This document shows, piece by piece, positions 16,925-25,240 of a DNA stretch of 64,000 bases. Where the stretch lies: contig NZ_CANPVO010000013.1 in the NCBI RefSeq assembly GCF_947581785.1, forward strand, positions 124,001-188,000. Direction: 5' to 3'. The notes beneath the pieces were generated by a model. The model saw nothing but the letters and a program-made list of their open reading frames with translations. It did not search any database and had not been told where the DNA came from. The translations under genes and the position numbers were made by a program. Each line of letters opens with the position of its first letter. Within the stretch, counting starts at the first letter, position 1. Source of the stretch: Candidatus Palauibacter polyketidifaciens (lineage in GTDB: Bacteria; Gemmatimonadota; Gemmatimonadetes; Palauibacterales; Palauibacteraceae).

Positions 16925-18498
16925 GCGAGGGGCACGGACTGGCCGGCCTGCACGTACGCGTGCTCGTGCGCGAGAAGCCCCGCGAGGGCAGCGATGCCGA
17001 TCAGCGGGGCGACCCAGGCGCCGCCGAGCGGGCTCACGGTGAGCGCGGCCGCCAGCGTCACGAGCACGATGCCGCCCCAGAACCACGGAGCGTAGCGGCC
17101 GCGCACCATGTTCCGGGCGGCGAGCGCGGCATGGGCCGTCGCGTGCGTGAGGGTGAGTTCGGCGAGCACGAGCAGGAGGTGCGCGACGGCCGTGAGCCCC
17201 ACGAGCCGGCCCAGCGCGGCGGACCCGCCGAGCGACGGGACGAGCATCAGGGCCGCGCCGCCGGCCAGCACCGCCTGTACGAGAAAGTGCGGCGGCAGGA
17301 GCGGATTCTGCCACAGATCGCGCGCCCTCGCCTGCGCGAAGAGGTAGGCCGTGTAGACCGCGGTCATGCCGGCCAGCGGCGCCCCCGCCCACGCCATCCA
17401 GCGCGTCGTCTCCGCGGCGCCGGCGCCGCCGACCAGCGCCGCCCCGAGGTGCGCGGTCAGGGCCAGGCCGTAACCCGCGATCACGAACGCCCCGCGCACG
17501 AGCCAACTCTTCATGTGCGGTCTCGTGAAGATGAGGAAGAAGCGCTTCGGATGCTCGAGGTCCCAGATCAGCAGCCCGCCGGTGAGCGCGAGGGCGGCGA
17601 GACCGAGAAGCGGCGTGAGGGTGAGCCAGGCCCCGCTCTGCCACGCGAGCCCGCCCAGCAGGCAGAGGAGGAGCACCGCGAGATACACGCCGGCGGAGAC
17701 CCCCTTGGTGAGCGTGTACAGGCTCACGCGCCAATCCCACGGCGCGGTGTGCGAGACATCGTAGGAGAGAATCGCGGCGGCCGAGGAGTTCGGGCCGTGC
17801 CGTCCGTCCGTTCCCATCGGGTGCGGTTGGCCCGAGCCGACCTCGTGCGAGCCCGCGGGCTGCTCGCTCCACATGTACAGCCCGCCGCCGGGACGGACGG
17901 CGGCCAGCGGATCGAGCGTCGCCTGGTGAGCCCCCTTGTAGAACAGCTTCGGGTGTGTCTCCTTCTCCGGCCGCCGGACGCTCACCGGGTCACGCCCCAC
18001 GTACTGCGAGACCTTCGATTCGGGGTCGTCGAGGTCGCCGACGATGATCGCCTCCGTCGGGCACACCGTGACGCAGGCCGGCTCCAGCCCCATGTCGATG
18101 CGGTGAGCGCAGAAGTTGCACTTCTCCGCCGAATGGTCGTCCGGGTTGATGAAGATCGCATCGTAGGGACAGGCGGCGATGCACGCCTTGCAGCCGATGC
18201 AGATCGACTTGTCGAAGTCCACGATCCCGTCGGGACGGCGGAACATGGCCTGGGTAGGGCACGCGGTCGTGCACGGCGCGTCGTCGCACTGGTTGCAACG
18301 CGTGACCTGGAAGGCTCGTCGCGCGGCGGGGAACGTCCCTACGTCGGCGTACTTCACGTAGGTGCGGGTGACGCCGAGCGGGACTTCGTTCTCCGACTTG
18401 CAGGCCGTCGTGCAGGCGTGGCAGCCGATACACCGAGTGTGATCGATGACCTTCGCCCAGCGGGCCGTCTCGGTCCCTGTCTCTGAGGACTCCGGCAT
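16921..18498 (-). CDS. fused ferredoxin-type FeS subunit and NrfD/PsrC-type membrane subunit
   Basis: 525 residues. The first ~200 contain four cysteine groups of a four-[4Fe-4S] ferredoxin subunit (CIGCHACTTAC from Cys23; CNQCDDAPCTTACP; CIGCKACIAACP; CNFCAHRI with CVTVCPTEA). After a linker, the last ~280 residues hold eight or so hydrophobic segments of the NrfD/PsrC quinone-reactive family (VSLYTLTKGVSAGVYLAVLL, LIWDLEHPKRFFLIFTRPHMKSWLVRG). In most complexes these are separate proteins. It would pass electrons between the cytoplasmic molybdoenzyme encoded next and the quinone pool. The start ATG 18498 follows GGGAG. Confidence 0.9.
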   Translation of the reverse strand: MPESSETGTETARWAKVIDHTRCIGCHACTTACKSENEVPLGVTRTYVKYADVGTFPAARRAFQVTRCNQCDDAPCTTACPTQAMFRRPDGIVDFDKSICIGCKACIAACPYDAIFINPDDHSAEKCNFCAHRIDMGLEPACVTVCPTEAIIVGDLDDPESKVSQYVGRDPVSVRRPEKETHPKLFYKGAHQATLDPLAAVRPGGGLYMWSEQPAGSHEVGSGQPHPMGTDGRHGPNSSAAAILSYDVSHTAPWDWRVSLYTLTKGVSAGVYLAVLLLCLLGGLAWQSGAWLTLTPLLGLAALALTGGLLIWDLEHPKRFFLIFTRPHMKSWLVRGAFVIAGYGLALTAHLGAALVGGAGAAETTRWMAWAGAPLAGMTAVYTAYLFAQARARDLWQNPLLPPHFLVQAVLAGGAALMLVPSLGGSAALGRLVGLTAVAHLLLVLAELTLTHATAHAALAARNMVRGRYAPWFWGGIVLVTLAAALTVSPLGGAWVAPLIGIAALAGLLAHEHAYVQAGQSVPLA

Positions 18499-18607
18499 GC
18501 GTGCTCCCCGTGGGAGGTTCGGTGCGGTCGCGACGGCGCTCGCGCGTGGGCCGGCGGTCACATGGCGCTGCTATGTTCCATCGTGGCGCCGAACCGGGCA
18601 AGCCCGT

Positions 18608-19453
18608 TCACCTGGTGAGCACGATTTCCATGCCGGGGAGGTCCACGCCCGCTGCTTCCACACGCCACCGCTCGCCGGGGGACAGCGGCTCCAGGGCGGT
18701 CATCGTCCCGGTGCTCACGACACCGCCGGCAGGCGAGTCCTCCTGCCCGGCGAAGCGCGGGAGGAGACGCGGCACGAATTCCAGCGCCGCCAGCGGATGC
18801 CCGAGGACATCGCTCCCGCGTCCGCGGGCGACCGGCGTCTCGTTCCGGAAGAGGCGGACCTCCAGGTCGTCGAGGCGGGCCACCCGTTCGTCGAATCCGG
18901 GTTGGCGGACGTTCACCGGCCGGCCGACGACGAGCGCCCCATGAAGCCCGAAGTCCGCGACGGAATCCGCCGGCGTGAGGTGCCACTCGGGGTAGTGGCA
19001 ATCGACGATCTCGAACCCGAGCGCCACCCATTCCGGACGCCCCTCGTCCGCCACCTCCTGCGCGAATCCGAACACGACCTCCACTTCAATCATCGGAGCG
19101 TGGAACATCCCGATCGGGATTTCGGCCGTCGGCCCGGCGAGCCGCAGGGTACGGTCGTAGACCGGGGCCAGGATCGGTTCATCCAGCCCGAAGCGGGGCC
19201 AGATTGCCCGGTTCGTGAACCCGACCTTGCAGCCGATCGGATGGTATCCGCGCCGCCGGAGCCGGCGGTCGAGCGCTGCGCCGACACGATAGGCCTGATC
19301 CAGCCCGAACCCTTCCGCCCGCGTTGTCGGCGGCTGTGTCGTCCCGCGCCCGTCACGAGCGGACATGAGGTCCCGCGCGAGATCCGCTTCGAAACGCGCC
19401 GCGGCGGCGGTGCTCTCGTCGTCGGCGACGATTTCGGTCTCGGCTCTGGTCAT
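18608..19453 (-). CDS. MhpD-like 2-oxopent-4-enoate hydratase / 4-oxalocrotonate decarboxylase family protein
   Basis: 281 residues from ATG 19453 (GGAG about 7 bases upstream; an in-frame alternative at 19495 adds 14 residues). The family pattern is clear: GFGLDQAYRVGAALDRRLRRRGYHPIGCKVGFTN, then PMIEVEVVFGFAQEV with metal-ligand acidic residues, EIVDCHYPEWHLTPADSVADFGLHGALVVG, and VLGHPLAALEFVPRLL near the end. Members act in meta-cleavage pathways of aromatic degradation. The divergent neighbour is a semialdehyde dehydrogenase, consistent with a catabolic pair sharing the promoter region at 19454-19548. Confidence 0.85.
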   Translation of the reverse strand: MTRAETEIVADDESTAAAARFEADLARDLMSARDGRGTTQPPTTRAEGFGLDQAYRVGAALDRRLRRRGYHPIGCKVGFTNRAIWPRFGLDEPILAPVYDRTLRLAGPTAEIPIGMFHAPMIEVEVVFGFAQEVADEGRPEWVALGFEIVDCHYPEWHLTPADSVADFGLHGALVVGRPVNVRQPGFDERVARLDDLEVRLFRNETPVARGRGSDVLGHPLAALEFVPRLLPRFAGQEDSPAGGVVSTGTMTALEPLSPGERWRVEAAGVDLPGMEIVLTR

Positions 19454-19548
19454 GCGCGGCTCCGGGTCGAGGTCCGGCCGGGGCTTGCGGCCCAAGCTTC
19501 AAAACCGGACGATTTTGCTAATCGTAACGTCTCGTGAGAGAGGACGAG

Positions 19549-20916
19549 ATGCCCTTTGAGAGCATAGATCCGACCACGGAGGAACGGCTCGCCTCGTTCC
19601 CCGCCCTCGATGCCGCCGGGATCGACGCGGCGCTCGGGCGGGCGCGGGACGCGTTCGAGGTGTGGAGGCGGGTGCCGGTGGCCGAGAGGGCCGAACGTCT
19701 TCTCGCGCTGGCGGAACTCGTGGAGCGGGGTAAGGCGGCGTACGGCCTGCTGATGACGCGCGAGATGGGCAAGCCGCTGGCCAGCGCGGTCGCCGAGGCG
19801 GAAAAATGCGCCTGGGTGTGCCGCTACTACGCGGAGCACGGGGCCGCGCACCTGGCGCCGGAGCGCTTTGAATCCACCGGCACGCACTGCTGGGTGGAGT
19901 ACCACCCCCTGGGCGCGGTGCTCGGAATCATGCCGTGGAACTTCCCGTTCTGGCAGGCCATGCGCTCCGCAGTGCCGACGGTGCTGGCGGGCAACGTCTT
20001 CCTGCTCAAGCACTCTCCCAACGTGCCGCAGTGCGCGGTCGCGCTCGAGGGACTGTTCTCGCGCGCCGGATTCCCGGAGGGCGTGTTCCAGAACGTCTTC
20101 GTCGAGGTCGAGGACATCCCCCGCGTGCTCGACGACCCGACCGTGCAGGCCGCCTCTCTCACGGGCTCCGTCGCCGCCGGCTCCGCGCTCGCGGCCGAGG
20201 CGGGACGCCGCATCAAGACGACCGTGCTCGAACTCGGCGGCAGCGATCCCTTCATCGTCATGGAGAGCGCGGACATGGATCGAGCGGTCGCGACCGCCGT
20301 CGACGCCCGCATGTGGAACAACGGCCAGTCGTGCATCGCCGCCAAGCGGATGCTCGTCCAGAGTTCGATCGTCGACGAGTTCACCGAGCGGCTCGTCGAA
20401 CGCGTGGCGGCGCTCCACGTCGGCGACCCGAAGGAGGCCGAAGTCGAAATCGGACCGCTGGCCCGCCGCGACCTGCGGGACGCGGTCGCGGAGCAGGTGG
20501 AGGCCACCGTGGCGGCCGGTGCCCGCGTGGCCACGGGCGGGCGCGTACCCGACCGGCACGGATGGTTCTACGAGCCGACCGTGCTCACGGACGTCCCGGA
20601 CGGGTCCCCGGCCACGGATGACGAGATCTTCGGTCCGGTCGCCAGCATCTTCGCGGTCGCCGACATCGACGAGGCCATCGAGCGCGCGAACGCGACCGAC
20701 TTCGGCCTCTGCTCCGCCATCTGGACGAACGACCCCGAGGAGCGGGCCCGGGCCGTCCGCGACCTGGAGGCCGGCGGCGTATTTATCAATGGGATGTCCG
20801 CCTCCGATCCCCGCGTCCCCTTCGGCGGCGTCAAACGCTCGGGCTACGGGCGCGAACTCGGCCCCCACGCGATCCGCGAGTTCGTGAACGTGAAGACGGT
20901 GTGGGTCGGCGACTGA
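19549..20916 (+). CDS. NAD(P)-dependent (succinate-)semialdehyde dehydrogenase
   Basis: 455 residues, aldehyde dehydrogenase superfamily. The catalytic Glu228 is in LELGGSDPF and the nucleophile Cys262 in NNGQSCIAAKR. The cofactor region IMPWNFPFWQ and the end motif PFGGVKRSGYGRELG are intact. The absence of an N-terminal extension and the short length match the SAD/Sad-like succinate-semialdehyde dehydrogenase subgroup. The ATG 19549 has GAGAGGA just upstream; an upstream in-frame GTG at 19534 is less likely. It is convergent with swfB and divergent from the MhpD-like gene. The specific aldehyde is inferred only at subgroup level. Confidence 0.9.
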   Translation: MPFESIDPTTEERLASFPALDAAGIDAALGRARDAFEVWRRVPVAERAERLLALAELVERGKAAYGLLMTREMGKPLASAVAEAEKCAWVCRYYAEHGAAHLAPERFESTGTHCWVEYHPLGAVLGIMPWNFPFWQAMRSAVPTVLAGNVFLLKHSPNVPQCAVALEGLFSRAGFPEGVFQNVFVEVEDIPRVLDDPTVQAASLTGSVAAGSALAAEAGRRIKTTVLELGGSDPFIVMESADMDRAVATAVDARMWNNGQSCIAAKRMLVQSSIVDEFTERLVERVAALHVGDPKEAEVEIGPLARRDLRDAVAEQVEATVAAGARVATGGRVPDRHGWFYEPTVLTDVPDGSPATDDEIFGPVASIFAVADIDEAIERANATDFGLCSAIWTNDPEERARAVRDLEAGGVFINGMSASDPRVPFGGVKRSGYGRELGPHAIREFVNVKTVWVGD

Positions 20917-20943
20917 CGCGTCCCGATTGCACGAGGCCGGTCC

Positions 20944-23454
20944 TCACGGAGTCAGCGGCGACCGGTACCCTTCGCGGGAGAGGAAATCCAGATAGCCGGA
21001 GAAGGCCGCGTCGACCTTGTCCCGCGTCAGACCGAAGTCGACAAGATCGTACTTGTGCCGTTTTTCGCTTCGCCGCTGTTCGGCCTGTACCTCGAGCCAT
21101 GCATCCATGGCGGCCACGGCCTCTTCCTCCAGCGGCCAGCCGAAACGGTCGTAGATGCGGGCCAACATGGCCATCGGGTCCTCTACGAAATCGTAGAAAC
21201 TGACGTCCATCCACCGGTCTTCGAGTTCGGGGTGGCGAGTACGAAACTCCACTGCGCAATCGAGTATGCGACTCATGAATTCGAGTTGTTCCGCCCCGAG
21301 ATCTGCGGGCGGTCGCGGCGGGGCGGAGAGGTTGCGGACCCTCTCTACGAGACTGTTCCAGGATCCCATGAACTGCGCGGGTTCGCGATGGGTCTGAATG
21401 AAGAGGGCGTCGGGGTACGTTTTGATGAGCGCTTCCAGTTCAAGGAGGTGGAAGGGCATCTTGAGCAGCCACTGACCATCGCGGCCGTTTCGCCGCTGTC
21501 GCCGTTGATGGGTATAGCTCTGCATCGCGCGCCGGTGGAAGGCATAGCTCTCGCCCGCATCCCTGCCGGCGAGCCAGCCCGCGAAGCCCGGGATGTGGAA
21601 CCGCACGGTGGTGCTCCAGGCCGCAAATCCCATCCTGAGGAGTCCCAGATCCTCTTCCGGCTCGTTCACGTCAAAGTGATGCACGCCCTTGAACATGTCG
21701 ACGATCCCCGACGCGTTCAGAAGTTCCTCCGCGAAGGCCCGCCGCGGATCGTTGGCCGAGCCGGTCAGGTTGGCGTAATCGCCGCCTGCAAGGACCGGCT
21801 CGACATACTCGTAGCCGCGTAGCGTCCAGAACCTCGGGTCACGAGCCATCAGGCGGTGCAGAAAGGTCGTGCCGGTGCGGTTGATTCCGACGATGAAGAC
21901 CGGCTGCCTGACCTCCCGTTCCGCGATCTCCGGATAACGCTCACGCTCGGCCGCCAACGCCGCGTTGTTGCGCAACAGGCGCATAAAATCGAAGACGATG
22001 TCACCGTACCGTTCGGTCCGGACCCCGGCCCCCGGATCCGTAACCGCCTGCACGAGGCGTTCAAGTCCGTGGAGCTTCCAAGCGGGAAACGCCACGTCGA
22101 AGGAGACACCGTACTCCCGCGCGCACGATTCGGCTCTGCGCACGAGGTGGTCGTAGTCGAGGCGGCTCTCGGGTATGCGGTACGGCCATCGCTCGCGATG
22201 AGCCCGCAGCCAGTCGCCGGAACGCCGGAGCATGGTGTACGCGCTCGGCCACTGAATCGGGTCCGGACAATCGGCCCGCACGGCGCGGTCGCAGACTCGA
22301 AGAGACGGCGCGGTCGCGTTCCCGCTGAACCAATACGGCGCCCCGTGATCGATCAGGCTCCAGAATCCGTGGAGGGGTGACTGTTCTCCCCGCGCCAGAC
22401 AGGCCCGCTTGAACGCTTCGTACGAGACGGTCTCGTAGTACAGTCCGAAGTCGGCGAGCTGCACGTCGTGTCCCAGGGACGGATCTTCGGAATAGTGATA
22501 GATCGTGAAGCGCCGGTCGGGATTCAGCGAAATCGCCGCCATGGTGTCGGCCACGACATCGGCCGCCGCCTGGCTCCACTGCAATGTGAACCCCTCCGGC
22601 ATCCATTCCACATCCACGACCGAGGCCACCAGCCGTACGACGACATCGTCGGCATTGCCGAAGCCGGTGCTGGAGGCGTTCGCGTGCGGCAGGCGGAAGA
22701 GGGCCACGGGCACCCCGGCTCGGGCCGCGTGGAGCAGGGCCTGTTCGACCACCAGCTTGGTCCAGGGGTACCCAAGCAGGCCAAGCGGAAAAGCGCGTTT
22801 CATCGTCGCGATGTCCGGTTGCATTTGGTGCGTGATGCGACGTCCGGAATACTCGTTCGCGAAGGCGCAGAAGTACTCGGGGAAAATCCCCATGGTCGAC
22901 GTGAAGAAGATGGGCTTCAGGCGCGTCGTCAAACACAGGTCGAGCACGGCGCGGATGCTGAACGTGTTGGTCCTGCGCAGAGCGGCGTAGGAAGTGGACA
23001 GGCTCAGGCTCGCGGCAAGGTGGTAGACGGCATCGATCCGCTGGCAGAGATCCGCGAATTGGGGCGGCTCCAGGCCGAAACGCGGAAGATGGATGTCTCC
23101 CGCCAGCGCACGGATGCGCGGCGCGAGCGCGTCATCCTCGATTCCCGCCTCTTCCAGGGCTGCCCGGATGCGCGCCAGCGCGTGGTCGGAATCATCCGCG
23201 CGCACGATGCAGGTCACGGCCAGGTTCGGGTTCCGCCGCAGGAGGTCTCTCAGTAGAAAACGGCCGAGGAAGCCGGTCGCTCCGGTCAGCAGCACCTCTC
23301 GGAAGTCGGCTGGACCGGCCGGCGCGCCTGCCGCGGAACGACTGGATGCCTCGTCGATGAATCGGCGCAGCGCATCGAGATCGTGCCGGCATTGAGGCGG
23401 GAGGGTTCCCGTGAGCGTGGGAACCTCGCTGCGCAGAGTGTCCGCTTCAGGCAC
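20944..23454 (-). CDS. swfB: SwfB-like fusion: NAD(P)-dependent thioester reductase plus sulfotransferase
   Basis: 836 residues. The N-terminal half is a Male-sterility/NAD_binding_4 thioester reductase: TGATGFLG at 57-64, FFTSTMGIFPE, and catalytic GYPWTK with Tyr229 and Lys233. The C-terminal third is a Sulfotransfer_3-type domain: PAPS 5'-phosphosulfate loop PVFIVGINRTGTTFLH at 518-533, LKMPFHLLELEALIKTYPDALFIQTHREP from about 664, and the 3'-phosphate-binding serine near 698. The predicted job is to release the SwfA-bound acyl chain as aldehyde or alcohol and to sulfate it (order and substrate inferred). The GTG start overlaps swfC by 8 bases and has GGAG 6 bases upstream. Symbol follows the sponge swf cluster as I recall it. 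Confidence 0.85.
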   Translation of the reverse strand: MPEADTLRSEVPTLTGTLPPQCRHDLDALRRFIDEASSRSAAGAPAGPADFREVLLTGATGFLGRFLLRDLLRRNPNLAVTCIVRADDSDHALARIRAALEEAGIEDDALAPRIRALAGDIHLPRFGLEPPQFADLCQRIDAVYHLAASLSLSTSYAALRRTNTFSIRAVLDLCLTTRLKPIFFTSTMGIFPEYFCAFANEYSGRRITHQMQPDIATMKRAFPLGLLGYPWTKLVVEQALLHAARAGVPVALFRLPHANASSTGFGNADDVVVRLVASVVDVEWMPEGFTLQWSQAAADVVADTMAAISLNPDRRFTIYHYSEDPSLGHDVQLADFGLYYETVSYEAFKRACLARGEQSPLHGFWSLIDHGAPYWFSGNATAPSLRVCDRAVRADCPDPIQWPSAYTMLRRSGDWLRAHRERWPYRIPESRLDYDHLVRRAESCAREYGVSFDVAFPAWKLHGLERLVQAVTDPGAGVRTERYGDIVFDFMRLLRNNAALAAERERYPEIAEREVRQPVFIVGINRTGTTFLHRLMARDPRFWTLRGYEYVEPVLAGGDYANLTGSANDPRRAFAEELLNASGIVDMFKGVHHFDVNEPEEDLGLLRMGFAAWSTTVRFHIPGFAGWLAGRDAGESYAFHRRAMQSYTHQRRQRRNGRDGQWLLKMPFHLLELEALIKTYPDALFIQTHREPAQFMGSWNSLVERVRNLSAPPRPPADLGAEQLEFMSRILDCAVEFRTRHPELEDRWMDVSFYDFVEDPMAMLARIYDRFGWPLEEEAVAAMDAWLEVQAEQRRSEKRHKYDLVDFGLTRDKVDAAFSGYLDFLSREGYRSPLTP

Positions 23455-25237
23455 GTGCCGCTCCGCCGGGATCCCGGGTTTCGCCCACGAGCGGCAGGCT
23501 TCCGCGGGTCACGGGGGCCGGGTGGACCTCGGGATCCAGCGCGAGTTGAAAGGCCGCGAGGGCTTCGGAGATGCCGTCTCCGGCGTAGCGAAATTCCTCC
23601 GGGATGGCCCTCCGCCGTGCATCGGCCCGGTCGAGCGCCGCCTGCCTGATCCCGTCCTCCGCGCCCGGCGTGGGAGTCGGCTCCGGCCGGGTATGGCGGA
23701 CGGTCGCCAACTCCGAGTCCAGATATTTCTTGAATTCGCGGATCACGGTCTGCTGGCGCGTGAACTTCTCGCAGTGATGACCAGTCGCGGCAAGTCGAAT
23801 CGCCAGGGGCATCATGCGGGGATGGTCTTTGGAGACCTTCGCGACGTAGCGCGAGAACGCCGGAAGCTGGTCCTCGGTCAGGCGTCGTCGGATCCCCATG
23901 ATCCCCGCATAGAGTGCGTGCTCGCTCACGGACTTGTGGATGTGCGGCACGGGGTTGAGGTGCTCGAGCAGCGTCAGGCAGCGCTCGAAGTAGTTCTCGA
24001 GCGTCGAATCGTAGATCGTCCCGATGACCCGCAGATATCCCTCCACCAGCGTGGCCGGGTCCATCTGCGGCCTGAAGTTCAGCGAGGTGGCGTTGATCTC
24101 GATGGGCTTGTCCAGCAATCGGCCCTCCTGCTCGAGACGCGCCCACAGGTTGGTGTCCTTGAGCGCGGTCAGCAGGCCGACCAGCGCGATCGGGATCCCG
24201 GTTTCCTGAATGAAGTCGATCTGGGCGTCGAACGCGGTCTCGTCATCCTCATCGAGACCGAGAATGAAGCCGCCCTGCACCTGCATCCCCTTCTGCTGGA
24301 TCTTGCGGACGGCGGTGAACAGGTAGTTGTCGTCGCGCACGTTGATGTTCTGAGGCTTCTTCATCTTCTTGAGAGCCTTCGGATTGGGCGTCTCGATACC
24401 CAGGAAGACGGTGTCGAAGCCGGCCTCGATCATGACGTCCATCAGGTCGTTCATGCGGACGAGGTTCACGCTGGCCTCGGTAGACAGCGTAAACGGATAT
24501 CCGCGCTCCTTCTGCCACTCGGCGATCGCCGGCAGGAGACGCGTCACCTCGCGCTTGTTGCCGATGAAGTTGTCATCGACGAGGAAGAGCGGGCCGCGCC
24601 ACCCCAGTTCGTGGAGATGATCGAACTCGGCCACCATCTGCTCGGGCGTCTTCGTGCGCGACACGCGGCCGTACAGCTTGGTGATGTCGCAGAACTCGCA
24701 GTCGAAGGGACAGCCTCGCGAGAACTGGAGGCACATGGAGTAGTAGTCGCTCATGTCGATGAGGTCGAAGCGCGGAAGCGGCGTGACGGTCACATCCGGC
24801 TTTCTCGGCGCTCGATAGACCTCCTTCGCGGTGCCGTCCTCCAGGTCCTGCAGGAAGGTGGGGAAGGTCTCCTCGACCTCATCGAGGACGAAGTGGTCGA
24901 TTCCCTCCATCTCGCGGTGGAAGGTGGTGGGGTGAGGGCCGCCGGCGACGACCGGAATCCCGGCCCGGTTGCAGCGCTCGACGACCTGCTCGAGCGACGG
25001 GCGCTGGACGATCATGGTCGACGTGAAGGCGAGATCCGCCCACTCCAGATCGCGGTCCTCGAGCGAGGTGACGTTGAGGTCGACCACGCGGAGGTTGTAC
25101 CGGGGCGGGAACATCGCCGCGACGGTGAGCAGGCCGAGAGGCGGAAAGGCGGCTCGGATGCCCAGAAGGTCCAGGGCGAAGTTGTTGCCCCAGTAGGTGG
25201 GAGGGTGCCTGGGGTAGAGGAGGAGCGCATTCGGCAT
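23447..25237 (-). CDS. swfC: SwfC-like radical SAM protein with B12-type N-terminal domain
   Basis: 596 residues. The N-terminal ~150 residues resemble a cobalamin-binding Rossmann domain (VVDLNVTSLEDRDLEWADLAFTSTM, VVAGGPHPTT), though the D-x-H-x-x-G cobalamin ligand motif is absent. The radical SAM core has CPFDCEFC (Cys176, Cys180, Cys183), VDDNFIGNK and a DUF4070-like region (GGFILGLDEDD, LLTALKDTNLWARLEQEGRL). Relatives include hopanoid C-methylases and other lipid-modifying enzymes, so modification of the SwfA acyl chain is plausible but unproven. ATG starts 3 bases after the swfA stop and the end overlaps swfB, so the three genes form one translational unit. Confidence 0.85.
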   Translation of the reverse strand: MPNALLLYPRHPPTYWGNNFALDLLGIRAAFPPLGLLTVAAMFPPRYNLRVVDLNVTSLEDRDLEWADLAFTSTMIVQRPSLEQVVERCNRAGIPVVAGGPHPTTFHREMEGIDHFVLDEVEETFPTFLQDLEDGTAKEVYRAPRKPDVTVTPLPRFDLIDMSDYYSMCLQFSRGCPFDCEFCDITKLYGRVSRTKTPEQMVAEFDHLHELGWRGPLFLVDDNFIGNKREVTRLLPAIAEWQKERGYPFTLSTEASVNLVRMNDLMDVMIEAGFDTVFLGIETPNPKALKKMKKPQNINVRDDNYLFTAVRKIQQKGMQVQGGFILGLDEDDETAFDAQIDFIQETGIPIALVGLLTALKDTNLWARLEQEGRLLDKPIEINATSLNFRPQMDPATLVEGYLRVIGTIYDSTLENYFERCLTLLEHLNPVPHIHKSVSEHALYAGIMGIRRRLTEDQLPAFSRYVAKVSKDHPRMMPLAIRLAATGHHCEKFTRQQTVIREFKKYLDSELATVRHTRPEPTPTPGAEDGIRQAALDRADARRRAIPEEFRYAGDGISEALAAFQLALDPEVHPAPVTRGSLPLVGETRDPGGAARA

Positions 25238-25240
25238 GGC

